A stretch of 64,000 nucleotides of DNA, taken from contig NZ_JAPPSQ010000009.1 in the NCBI RefSeq assembly GCF_026652115.1, forward strand, positions 124,001 through 188,000. The letters are read 5' to 3'. Positions 53,482 through 62,458 of this stretch are shown here, piece by piece. The notes beneath the pieces were generated by a model. That model saw nothing but the letters and a program-made list of their open reading frames with translations. It did not search any database and had not been told where the DNA came from. The position numbers were made by a program, and so were the translations under genes. The DNA is from Algoriphagus sp. PAP.12. Lineage in GTDB: Bacteria; Bacteroidota; Bacteroidia; Cytophagales; Cyclobacteriaceae. Every line of letters begins with the position of its first letter. Position 1 is the first letter of the stretch.

Positions 53482-55845
53482 TTACTCACTTTTAATGGCT
53501 TGCACCGGGTTGGAATGTGCCGCTTTCAAAGACTGCAATGTCACAGTCAAGAATGCCACTCCAAAAATGGTAATCGCAGCCAGCGGGATAAACCACCACT
53601 CGAAATTGATCCTGTACTGATAGCCTTTCAGCCAGTCTTGCATGACCCAGAAGGCAATTCCTGATCCTATCAAAATTGAGAATGAAACAATCAGGATAAA
53701 TTCCTTATTGATCACCTGCAAAATGGAGAAAGTGGAAGCTCCCAAGACTTTTCTAATACCAATTTCCTTGGTCTTTTGTTCAGCGACATGGGCAGAAAGT
53801 CCCAATAATCCCAAACAAGAAATCAAAATGGTCAAAATACTGAAGTATTGAGCCAAGTCCCTCAGTCTCACATCCTCTTGATAAAGTCTTGCATAATTTT
53901 CATCCATGAAGCTGTATTCAAATGGAAACTCAGGATTCAAATTTCTTCCTGTCGCTTCCATAAAAGCAACTGTCTCACGGATCTTATCCGTATTTACTTT
54001 GATATACGCTTGCCAGCTGTTTGCTGGATCTAAGAGCAGGATTGCTGGAGCTACATTGTTTCTAAAACTTTCGAAATGGAAATCTTTCACTACACCGGTG
54101 ATTGATCTCTCATCTCCCCACATTCTGAAAAATTCCTGCCCCTCTTGATCCTGTTCCATCAATTTCAATGCGGTTTCATTCAGAATTGCACCAGATACAG
54201 AATCTGCTCCATTTGCGCGGTCAAATGCTCTTCCTTTTACCAGGCTTAACCCGGTAGTTTCCAAGAAATCATAATCAACACGAATGATTTCAAACAAGGC
54301 CGCATTTTCAGGATCTTTTCCTTCCCAAGACACTCCGCCGGTATTTGAGGTTCTTCCCATAAAAGCAAAAGAAGATCTACTGACTGAAAGGATATTTTCA
54401 TCTTTTTCCAATTCGGCTTTGAACACATCAAAGCTTTCCAAAAGTTTCCCCTCCAAAGGGACCTGGATCAACTGATCTTTGGAATATCCCAGATCTTGAT
54501 TCATGGCAAAATTGATCTGCTGATAGACCACCATCGTGGAAACAATCAGAATGGTTGCTAAAATGAATTGGAATAGTACCAAGCCTTTTCTGGCCATCAC
54601 CACACCTTTTCCTGATTTAGTAAAGGACCTAAAAACAGAAACCACTTTTGTAGCAGATAGGTAGAATGCCGGGTAAGAACCCGCAACCAATCCCGTCAGG
54701 ACAATAATTCCCAGAATCTGAAGCCAGAATAGACCTGAAAAATAAGGAACAGCCATATCCTTCCCAGTCAGATTATTGAATATTGGCAAAGTCACCTGAA
54801 CCAAAAGGATGGCAAAAAAAGCTGCGAATAGGGTGATCAGCAGCGATTCACTCAAAAACTGAAATACCAAAGAATTCTTATTGGCACCAGAGACTTTTCT
54901 CACTCCAACTTCTTTGGCTCTTTTTTGGGATTTTGCCGTACTCAAATTCATGAAATTGATACAAGCAATGATCAATACAAAAATCCCAATCATGGCAAAC
55001 AACTTCACATTCTTGATTCTTCCCTCCACAGGCATTCCATCTTTCCATTGCCCATGGAGATACAATTCACCTCTCGGATAGGCAAAAAGCTCTACATTGG
55101 AATCTTCATTTCTCTCGGCAATGTAATTTGAAATACTCTTAGAAAAGGCTTCTCCGTCCACTCCCTCTCTCAGCTTAATGATGGTGCTCGGACCATTATT
55201 TCCCCAATCGCTCAGCCAGTCATTTTCATCAAAAAACACCTGGTAAGGAAGCAAGTATTCAAACTTCATGGTGGAGTTTTTAGGAAGGGATTTCAGGACA
55301 CCTTGTACGATGAAATTCTTGGAATCAGTTCCTTGACGAATCTCCACATCCTCTCCCACCACATCTGTTCTACCAAACAAGGAAATCGCCCCTTCTTCCG
55401 TAAGAACAACATGATTGTTTTCTGTAAGCATCCGATTGATATCCCCTTCCAAAGTCTCAAACTGATAGATATGAAGCAAATCTGGCATTGCATAAAGTCC
55501 ATCCAATTTGATTCTTTTATCCTTCTGAATAAACAGTTGGGGTTGATTCCAAGTGTAGGTGGATGCATATTCGACTTCGGATAAAGTCTCTTTCATACTT
55601 TCAGCCAAAACTCCGGGAGTTGAAGTGGTAGTGAAAATATCAGCACCATAACTTTGATGCTCCATGACTCTATAAATCCTTTCGATATCGGCAATCTCCC
55701 GGTCCATTTTTAGCTCAGAATCCACCCACAGACCGATGAGAATCGCTGCCCACAGTCCTAAAGACAAACCGAAAAGGTTGATGAAAAAAGTAAGCTTATG
55801 TTTTTTGAAACCTCGGAGCGCAATTTTAAAGTAATTTTTAAACAT
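53482..55845 (-). CDS. MacB/FtsX-type ABC permease, array member 3 of 15 (short GG-RI subfamily)
   Basis: 787 residues. Short-subfamily marks: LIGLWVDSELKMDR, ELYLHGQWKDGMPVEGRIKN, and SWEGKDPENA. MFKNYFKIALRGFKKHKLTF; FtsX motifs KRAKEVGVRKVSGA and QKTKEIGIRKVLGA; ends NPVQAIKSE. GVVKDFHFESFRNN is canonical. The linker LSATKVVSVFRSF departs from the common LSxFxPxxVLKG. It appears to be a single-gene unit: a promoter module lies upstream (56009-56116) and a strong terminator follows. Confidence 0.92.
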   Translation of the reverse strand: MFKNYFKIALRGFKKHKLTFFINLFGLSLGLWAAILIGLWVDSELKMDREIADIERIYRVMEHQSYGADIFTTTSTPGVLAESMKETLSEVEYASTYTWNQPQLFIQKDKRIKLDGLYAMPDLLHIYQFETLEGDINRMLTENNHVVLTEEGAISLFGRTDVVGEDVEIRQGTDSKNFIVQGVLKSLPKNSTMKFEYLLPYQVFFDENDWLSDWGNNGPSTIIKLREGVDGEAFSKSISNYIAERNEDSNVELFAYPRGELYLHGQWKDGMPVEGRIKNVKLFAMIGIFVLIIACINFMNLSTAKSQKRAKEVGVRKVSGANKNSLVFQFLSESLLITLFAAFFAILLVQVTLPIFNNLTGKDMAVPYFSGLFWLQILGIIVLTGLVAGSYPAFYLSATKVVSVFRSFTKSGKGVVMARKGLVLFQFILATILIVSTMVVYQQINFAMNQDLGYSKDQLIQVPLEGKLLESFDVFKAELEKDENILSVSRSSFAFMGRTSNTGGVSWEGKDPENAALFEIIRVDYDFLETTGLSLVKGRAFDRANGADSVSGAILNETALKLMEQDQEGQEFFRMWGDERSITGVVKDFHFESFRNNVAPAILLLDPANSWQAYIKVNTDKIRETVAFMEATGRNLNPEFPFEYSFMDENYARLYQEDVRLRDLAQYFSILTILISCLGLLGLSAHVAEQKTKEIGIRKVLGASTFSILQVINKEFILIVSFSILIGSGIAFWVMQDWLKGYQYRINFEWWFIPLAAITIFGVAFLTVTLQSLKAAHSNPVQAIKSE

Positions 55846-56337
55846 GTTGGTGGACAGTTAATGATTAAGCGGAATAGAAAAAAGAGTTGGTTTAGTTTTA
55901 ATAAAGATGTCCCTCCAATTCAAAAGGTTGCATTGAGATAATTCAATCGTTTGAAAAGGAGATGAATTTTGAGTGTTCTACTTTATAATGCTGATGCCAT
56001 TAAAATGTTACACAGGTAATGCCAAGTAGCAAAAACAGGCTTTACGGTCAGTTTGGGGACTTTTGTCTTAAAAGTATTGTTCGCACAAAGTCAATTTTGC
56101 ACGCTGGCGGTCGAAAAAAATTGATGCATGGTAAAAGCTATTCAGGATTTGAAATCCTGAACTTCAATTCCTAAAAATTCTAAAAAGAACTAAAGCCCAA
56201 ATAGAATATGATTAGATATATAGGAACGGGTTAAAACCCATTCCTATTCAAAACAATTTTTCGAAATACCTCAGGGGTAGATTTAGAAACTTTCTTCAAT
56301 ACTCTTGATTCTCAGCTCTTGTTTCTCCGCTCTAAAA
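55846..56337 (-). other. 492-bp intergenic region, largest gap in the array
   Basis: No gene. Contents: promoter module (56009-56116), perfect 9-bp hairpin TTCAGGATT/AATCCTGAA (56141-56161), a weaker hairpin AGGAACGGGTT/AACCCATTCCT (56221-56246), and a heptamer run (56292-56337) at the permease 2 stop. The 160 bp next to permease 3 show nothing recognisable. Confidence 0.55.
56009..56116 (-). promoter_or_regulatory. Sigma-54-like promoter module for permease 3 (weak)
   Basis: -24/-12 element TGGCATTACCTGTGTA at 56024-56009 keeps GG-N10-G. On the plus strand four hexamers lie on a 10-bp grid: TGTTCG (56078), AAGTCA (56088, poor), TGCACG (56098), CGGTCG (56108). The centre of the last pair is 81.5 nt upstream of the -24 T. 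The distance to the ATG is long (163 nt). Confidence 0.45.
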
Positions 56338-58791
56338 TCACTCACTTCTCAAGGACTTCACCGGATTGGTGGTCGCCGCTCGGATAGACTGATAACTGGT
56401 CGTCAGCAAGGCAATCAATATCGCAAAAACTCCAGCTCCAATAAACACCTCCCATCCCAAGTCTTGCTTAAACTGATAATCCTCCAGCCATTTTTTCATC
56501 GCCCACCAGGCAATAGGAGAAGCTATCAAAAATGCGATAACCACAAGCTTTGCAAATTCCTTGGAAAGTAGCACTATGATACTTCCAATACTGGAACCCA
56601 ATACTTTCCTTATTCCTATTTCCTTGGTTCTTTGCTCAGCTGTAAAGGCTGTCAAAGCAAATAATCCCAAGCAAGCAATCAGGATCGCAAAGCCTGCAAA
56701 GATGCCAAATACTTTACCCAATCTGGTTTCCGCAGCATACATATTTCCAAACCGATCATCCAAAAACGAATAGGTAAAGGGTTGCCCGGGAGCGATTTCA
56801 TTCCATTTTGCTTCAACAAAATTGATGACTTCATCCGTATTTGCGGAATTGAATCGGAAAGAGGCAATTCCTTCAGGGCCATCATTTAGAAAGATCATGA
56901 CTGCACCGATGTTTTCTTTGAGAGATTCGAAATGAAAGTTTTTTACGACTCCGATGACTGTTTTACTTTCCAAATCATTCAGGTTCATGGTTTCATTATT
57001 CCCAGCCATTGTATAGATCTTTTGTCCGATCGGATCACCCTCAAAATTGAAGTTGGCCAAGGCTGTTTCATTCAAAATCACCGCACTGGAATCAGAAGGA
57101 AAGTCCATCGAAAAATCTCTTCCTGCTACGATTTCCATTCCCAATGTTTTGACATAATCGAAATCGACTCTCCAGTTTTGGAGACTGACCATATTTTCTG
57201 TTTGTTTTGGGTCTTTTCCCTGTGCCCACCAAGGAGTATCACTTCTATAGGTACCTGAAACTGGGAGATAACCAGAAATCGTCCCTCCTTCCATCATACT
57301 ATTGGAAAGAACGGCTGATTTGAAGGACTCAGCCTGATCACCCAAAGCATAGACATCATTGACAGTAATTACCTGATCTTTATTGAAACCTATCTTTTTG
57401 TTTTGGATATAGTTGAGTTGGTTGAAAACTGCCACTGTAGCAATGATCAAAATAATAGAAATGGCAAATTGGAAAACCACCAAAGAGCTTCGAATCATAC
57501 CACTCTTCATCCCCATAGCCACTTTTCCCTTCAAAATACTAACTGGTTTAAACCCAGAAAGGAAGAAGGAGGGATAAATCCCAGCCATAATACCGGTAAC
57601 AATCGCTCCTATCATCAATATCCCATAGAATGTCCATTGGGAAAAAGGCATCACCAGGGCTCTACCCGCCAAATCATTGAAAATTGGAAGCAAAAGTGCC
57701 ACTATCGGAATGGCAATCATAAATGAAATAAAGCTGAGTAAAATCGATTCCATCAAAAACTGTCGGATCAGGTGGGATCTCACAGATCCCATTACTTTTC
57801 TGATGCCAACTTCTTTAGCTCTATTCGAAGAGCGCGCCGTAGACAAATTCATAAAATTGATACAGGCAATTACCAATATGAATAAGGCAATGGCAACAAA
57901 AAGGTAAACGTAAGTGATGTTGAAATTCGGTTCGAATTCACCCATCAAATCACTTTTTAAATGGATGTCCGCAAGGGGCTGAACCATGTATTCCATTTTT
58001 CCACCGTCAGCCAACATTGCATCCAAAGTTGCTCCCTCTCCAAAGACTTTCGCCAGTTCAGGCTCCACATTTTTCTTAACCAAACTCTTCAGCTTTTCAT
58101 CCAAATTATCCGCATCAGATCCTTCTCTAATTTTAAGGTAGGTTTGAAAGTTGTTACTCAACCAAGATGTAGTTTTAGATTCTTCCAATCCCTCCATGGC
58201 CAATAAAAAGTCAAAATGGAAGTGAGAATTTTGAGGAATGTCTTCATAAATCCCGGTGATTCTAAAGTCCAGGTCATTATCCAAAATCAGAGATTTGCCA
58301 AGGGCACTTTCTCCTGGAAAATACTTTTCGGCTGTACTCTTACTGATTGCCATGGTATTAGGCTCAGCCAATACCCCATCAGGACTACCTTCCAGCAATG
58401 GAATTCCAAATACATTGAAAAAGTCCTTGCTAGCCCAGATCACATTATCCTCTTTGATATTCTGGTCTATTTCTTTCACCAAATATGAACCTCTCTGACG
58501 GAAATTCACAGCATATTCCACTTCAGGAAATTCCTCTGGCAATGCTTCTGCCATTGGGGCTGGTGACTGCACCATATTCCAATGATTTCCTCCAAAAATG
58601 ATATCTGCATGGATTCTATAGATTTTGTCAGAATCTTTGAAATGCTTGTCGTAACTCAATTCATTGACCACAAAAAGGGTGATAATCATACAAACGGCTA
58701 CCCCTACAGACAATCCAAAAATATTGATGAAGGTATAGAACTTATGTTTTTTTAAGTTCCTGATGGCGATTTTGAAATAATTCTCAAACAT
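56338..58791 (-). CDS. MacB/FtsX-type ABC permease, array member 2 of 15
   Basis: 817 residues. MFENYFKIAIRNLKKHKFYT; FtsX motifs NRAKEVGIRKVMGS and QRTKEIGIRKVLGS; ends NPVKSLRSE. LADIHLKSDLMGEFEPNFNI followed by TYVYLFVAIA puts it in the long canonical group, but the second periplasmic domain has WWAQGKDPKQ, like the GKDP of the short subfamily. GVVKNFHFESLKEN has Asn for Asp. It is 257 nt downstream of member 1. Confidence 0.92.
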   Translation of the reverse strand: MFENYFKIAIRNLKKHKFYTFINIFGLSVGVAVCMIITLFVVNELSYDKHFKDSDKIYRIHADIIFGGNHWNMVQSPAPMAEALPEEFPEVEYAVNFRQRGSYLVKEIDQNIKEDNVIWASKDFFNVFGIPLLEGSPDGVLAEPNTMAISKSTAEKYFPGESALGKSLILDNDLDFRITGIYEDIPQNSHFHFDFLLAMEGLEESKTTSWLSNNFQTYLKIREGSDADNLDEKLKSLVKKNVEPELAKVFGEGATLDAMLADGGKMEYMVQPLADIHLKSDLMGEFEPNFNITYVYLFVAIALFILVIACINFMNLSTARSSNRAKEVGIRKVMGSVRSHLIRQFLMESILLSFISFMIAIPIVALLLPIFNDLAGRALVMPFSQWTFYGILMIGAIVTGIMAGIYPSFFLSGFKPVSILKGKVAMGMKSGMIRSSLVVFQFAISIILIIATVAVFNQLNYIQNKKIGFNKDQVITVNDVYALGDQAESFKSAVLSNSMMEGGTISGYLPVSGTYRSDTPWWAQGKDPKQTENMVSLQNWRVDFDYVKTLGMEIVAGRDFSMDFPSDSSAVILNETALANFNFEGDPIGQKIYTMAGNNETMNLNDLESKTVIGVVKNFHFESLKENIGAVMIFLNDGPEGIASFRFNSANTDEVINFVEAKWNEIAPGQPFTYSFLDDRFGNMYAAETRLGKVFGIFAGFAILIACLGLFALTAFTAEQRTKEIGIRKVLGSSIGSIIVLLSKEFAKLVVIAFLIASPIAWWAMKKWLEDYQFKQDLGWEVFIGAGVFAILIALLTTSYQSIRAATTNPVKSLRSE

Positions 58792-59048
58792 AGATAGGCT
58801 GGTTAAGTTTAGGGTAGGTTGTGTTATTTAAGTTGGAAAGTTCAAAGGTTTCAATGTTAAAGGCTGACAATCATTTTGACCATTTTTTGGTTTTTGATTT
58901 ATGCACTGTCTCGTGTCCACACCAGAATTTATGCCCAGTCTCGTGCTCCACGAGACATTTTTATCTTATGACCGTGAAGATATGGTCATTGGCGAAGACT
59001 TTATCTTGACTCTTGATACTTGGTTCTAGCTGCTTACTACTTCAAACA
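58792..59048 (-). repeat. 257-bp repeat-rich intergenic region
   Basis: TTGGAAAGTTCAAAGG cassette (58832-58855), a partial and then a complete REP-like element (58905-58989), and a weak heptamer run (59003-59048) at the stop of permease 1. No gene or promoter motif seen. Confidence 0.55.
58938..58989. repeat. REP-like two-hairpin element, copy 2
   Basis: Hairpin A GTCTCGTG/CACGAGAC (58938-58956), AT linker, hairpin B ATGACCGT/ATGGTCAT with one G-T pair (58968-58989). A half copy of hairpin A (CACTGTCTCGTGTCCACAC) precedes it at 58905. Confidence 0.7.
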
Positions 59049-61409
59049 TCATTCACTTCGAAGAGAATTGATTGGATTGGCTGAAGCGGCTTTGAATGCT
59101 TGAAATCCAACAGTTACTAATGAAATCAGGATTAACAAAACACCTGAACCTGCAAATATCCACCAACTCAAGTTGGTCTGAAATGCATACGTCTCAAGCC
59201 AAGAATTGGCTAAATACCAAGCAATCGGAACTGCAATTAGGATCGATACCAAGATTAGATTCACAAAGTCTTTGGATACCAGAGTCAATATTCCGGTAGT
59301 CGATGCTCCCATCACTTTTCTGACTCCAATTTCCTTTTTTCTTTTTTCCGCTGTGAAAGCTGCCAAACCAAATAGTCCCAAACAGGAAAGGAAAATGGCA
59401 GTTAGCCCAAAATACTTGGCCAAGGAGGAGGCTCTTTGCTCAGAGGCATAAAGCGACTGATAATCCTCATCCATAAATTTCAAATTGATGGGTTGGCCTG
59501 TAAAATCTTCAAAAACCTCCCCTATCCCTGCAATAGTTTCTGGTTGGTTGGATGCATTGATCCTAACCATCACTTTTTGGGCAAAACCCGGATCATATTT
59601 CAGGAATGCCGGTTTAACATTTTCTTTTAAGGACTCAAAATGAAAGTCTTTGACCACACCAATCACTTCCTTGTCTTCACCCCAAAGGTTTACGATTTGA
59701 CCAACTGGATCCTGAAAACCTATGGTCTTAATCGCAGCTTCATTCAAAATGATTTTATTGCTTTCATCTCCAAAATCCGGTGAAAAAGTACGGCCAGCTA
59801 CCATTTCAAATCCCATGGTTTCGATCAACTCCATATTGACCGTGATATTTTCAAATTTGATCTGATCTTCCGGATCTTTGCCATCCCATTCCAATCCGAT
59901 GGTAGAGCTTGCCAAACCTACGAGTGGGTGTGATAAACTGGAGGCATTCTCCACACCAGGAATATTTCTAGTTTGCTCTAAAAAAGCATCCAATTTCTGA
60001 GGATCTATCCCTGAAGCATTAAATTCCAATAAATGCTCTTGCTGGTATCCCAAGTTTTGGCTTTGAATAAAACTCATTTGCTTACTCAAAACTGTGATTC
60101 CAATGATGAGTAACAAGGAAATAGAAAACTGAAAAATCACTAATCCTTTTCGGGCCAAGATTTCTCCAAAGCTTCCTTTCACATTGGATTTCATCACCTC
60201 CACCGGCTTGAATTTGGAAAGGTAAACTGCTGGATAAATCCCTGCTAAAAGCCCTGTAACCAACCAAATCCCGCCTAAAATCAAGAAAATCTGGGTTCCA
60301 AATTGCAAAGAAAGAGTCTTGGATGTGATTTGATTGAAAATCGGCTGCAGAAGATATGCGGCCAAGACCGCAAGGATCAAGGCAAAAAATGTCAATAGTA
60401 AAGACTCTGTAATGAACTGGGTAAACAAGCCTCCACGACTCGCTCCCATTGATTTTTTTACTCCGATTTCTTTCAACCTGCTCATGGATCTGGCCGTGGT
60501 CAGATTCATGAAATTGATGCAGGCTATTAGTAATATAAAGATGGCGATGGCTGAAAATATCTTGACATAACTAATTCTGCCACCAGCCACCTTTCCCTTT
60601 TCATAGGTGCCATAGAGATAGGTATCTCCAAAGTTTTGAACAAAGACAGAGACATTGGAATTCGCTTCTTTATCTTTAATAAAACTTCCTATCTGCTCAT
60701 TGAATGCCTGAACATCTGTTCCTTCCTTCAAAAGCAAATCGGTGGTGCTATTGAAATTATCCCAATGTGCACCATCCCCTAGCATCTCAACAAAATAGGG
60801 AAAGGCTAGGTAGAATTCTGGCTTCCGGACATCGAGATTTCCCGGGTCCTTCATCACCCCCGTTACTTCTACATCATTCTGAAAATTGAAAACTTTCCAA
60901 TGAAGAGATTTACCCAAAGCCAATTGAGGTGAACCAAAAATTTTATTGGCCAAAGACTCGGTCAAAACAATGGAGTTGATCCCAGTTAAGGCCTTTTCCT
61001 TACTTCCAACCAAGAAATCAACATCAAAAATTTCAAGGTAGTCTTGGTCAACAAATAAACCGGCCCCTTCCATTGTGATTTCACCACTTTCGAAAGAAAC
61101 TCCATCAATAAATGGAGAAAGGCCGCTGGCTTTTTCTACTTGAGGTAACTCTTCTTTCAATGCCTCTGCCAACCTCGCTGGTGTATAAGGAATCGTAACC
61201 ATTCCATTGGCATTGTCATGGTTGGTAAGTACTGTATAAATCTGATCTACCTGAGAATGATATCGATTGATGGAAGTCTCATCCTTCACCCATAGCATAA
61301 TCAACACCACCGTAGTCAGGCCCACTGCCAATCCAAACAAATTGATGGCAAAAATATTTTTGTGCTTTAGGAAGCTACGGATGGCAAGAAGAAGTTGGTG
61401 TCGGAGCAT
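59049..61409 (-). CDS. MacB/FtsX-type ABC permease, array member 1 of 15 (short GG-RI subfamily)
   Basis: 786 residues. Architecture shared by the whole array: N-terminal helix, periplasmic MacB_PCD domain, three helices of FtsX domain 1 (SRLKEIGVKKSMGA, about residue 311), a fourth helix opening a second periplasmic domain (GVVKDFHFESLKEN), then FtsX domain 2 (KRKKEIGVRKVMGA, about 693) and a tail NPINSLRSE. There is no ATPase domain, so it needs a partner ATPase. Short-subfamily marks are LIMLWVKDETSI, YLYGTYEKGKVAGGRISYVK and WDGKDPEDQ. It lies 171 nt behind the ATPase gene, and its N terminus (MLRHQLLLAIRSF) differs from the usual NYFKIA. Confidence 0.93.
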   Translation of the reverse strand: MLRHQLLLAIRSFLKHKNIFAINLFGLAVGLTTVVLIMLWVKDETSINRYHSQVDQIYTVLTNHDNANGMVTIPYTPARLAEALKEELPQVEKASGLSPFIDGVSFESGEITMEGAGLFVDQDYLEIFDVDFLVGSKEKALTGINSIVLTESLANKIFGSPQLALGKSLHWKVFNFQNDVEVTGVMKDPGNLDVRKPEFYLAFPYFVEMLGDGAHWDNFNSTTDLLLKEGTDVQAFNEQIGSFIKDKEANSNVSVFVQNFGDTYLYGTYEKGKVAGGRISYVKIFSAIAIFILLIACINFMNLTTARSMSRLKEIGVKKSMGASRGGLFTQFITESLLLTFFALILAVLAAYLLQPIFNQITSKTLSLQFGTQIFLILGGIWLVTGLLAGIYPAVYLSKFKPVEVMKSNVKGSFGEILARKGLVIFQFSISLLLIIGITVLSKQMSFIQSQNLGYQQEHLLEFNASGIDPQKLDAFLEQTRNIPGVENASSLSHPLVGLASSTIGLEWDGKDPEDQIKFENITVNMELIETMGFEMVAGRTFSPDFGDESNKIILNEAAIKTIGFQDPVGQIVNLWGEDKEVIGVVKDFHFESLKENVKPAFLKYDPGFAQKVMVRINASNQPETIAGIGEVFEDFTGQPINLKFMDEDYQSLYASEQRASSLAKYFGLTAIFLSCLGLFGLAAFTAEKRKKEIGVRKVMGASTTGILTLVSKDFVNLILVSILIAVPIAWYLANSWLETYAFQTNLSWWIFAGSGVLLILISLVTVGFQAFKAASANPINSLRSE

Positions 61410-61580
61410 TGAAGTTGGATGTTTAGAGGTTGGAAGTTGGAAGTTCTTAGTGTCAACTAGAATTCCATTTCCAAAAAAGAAAATTGGTCAGTTTTCAACA
61501 TGAGACTTCCTCTTTTCTTTGAAATCCAATGATTAGAAATGACCAATTTTCAAATTTTATAATTTTTCAATTGTTAATTC

Positions 61581-62279
61581 TCAAACATGAAATTGCTCCC
61601 GGATATTTTCGGTCACAACTTTTCCATCAAATAGGTTGATGATTCTGTGGGCGTAGTTGGCATCATGGGGAGAGTGAGTTACCATCACGATGGTAGTTCC
61701 TTCATTATTCAATTCTTCCAATAGACGCATCACTTCTTCCCCATTTTTAGAATCCAAATTACCTGTAGGCTCATCGGCAAGGATCACAGAAGGCTTAGCT
61801 ACGATAGCTCTGGCAATGGCCACACGTTGTTGCTGACCACCTGAAAGCTGCTGTGGAAAGTGATTTCTACGGTGCATAATATTCATTCGGTTCAAAACTT
61901 CCTCAACGCGGGTTTTTCGCTCATCAGAAGGAATTTTTAAGTACAAAAGTGGCAACTCCACATTTTCAAATACTGTCAATTCATCGATCAGATTAAAACT
62001 TTGGAACACGAAACCGATATTCCCTTTTCTTAAAGATGATCTCTGTCTTTCGGAGTATTTGGCTACTTCATGGTCCAGGAAATGATACTCTCCTTCGTCT
62101 GGATTATCCAAAAGTCCGATGATGTTCAAAAGCGTAGACTTACCACAACCAGAAGGTCCCATGATAGCTACAAACTCACCTTTTTTGACTTCTATTTGAA
62201 TTCCGTCCAATGCAGTAGTTTCAACTTCCTCGGTAGTATAAAGCTTTCTCAGATTGACGGTTTTAATTACGTTGGTCAT
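61581..62279 (-). CDS. MacB/LolD-type ABC ATPase
   Basis: 232 residues, free-standing nucleotide-binding domain. Walker A GPSGCGKST (about residue 40), Q-loop FVFQSFNLIDELTVFENVEL, signature LSGGQQQRVAIARAI, Walker B VILADEPTG with D-loop NLDS, H-loop VTHS. All catalytic residues are canonical. It sits between the adaptor gene and the first permease, so it is the main candidate to energise the permease set from the cytoplasm. The 171-179 nt gaps on either side show no promoter motif, so it probably shares the adaptor's transcript. Confidence 0.95.
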   Translation of the reverse strand: MTNVIKTVNLRKLYTTEEVETTALDGIQIEVKKGEFVAIMGPSGCGKSTLLNIIGLLDNPDEGEYHFLDHEVAKYSERQRSSLRKGNIGFVFQSFNLIDELTVFENVELPLLYLKIPSDERKTRVEEVLNRMNIMHRRNHFPQQLSGGQQQRVAIARAIVAKPSVILADEPTGNLDSKNGEEVMRLLEELNNEGTTIVMVTHSPHDANYAHRIINLFDGKVVTENIREQFHV

Positions 62280-62458
62280 AGTGCTTAGCGGTTTTTAGTA
62301 ATATTATTTTCTATTTTTTGTTTTCTTTATTAATCAATGGATTTGGTACAGAAGACTGAAGTCGGAAGAAATTCTAATTCAATCCTTTGCCTATTTTTTA
62401 GATGATAAATTCCATCCTTTGGTTGCATAAAACCTAAAATTTTCAGCTTCAGCTCCCA

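Noticed and set aside
55984-55999. Second TGGCAT (TGGCATCAGCATTATA) upstream of permease 3
   Set aside because: It lacks the conserved G of the -12 position and lies 106.5 nt from the activator-site centre; the copy at 56009-56024 fits better.
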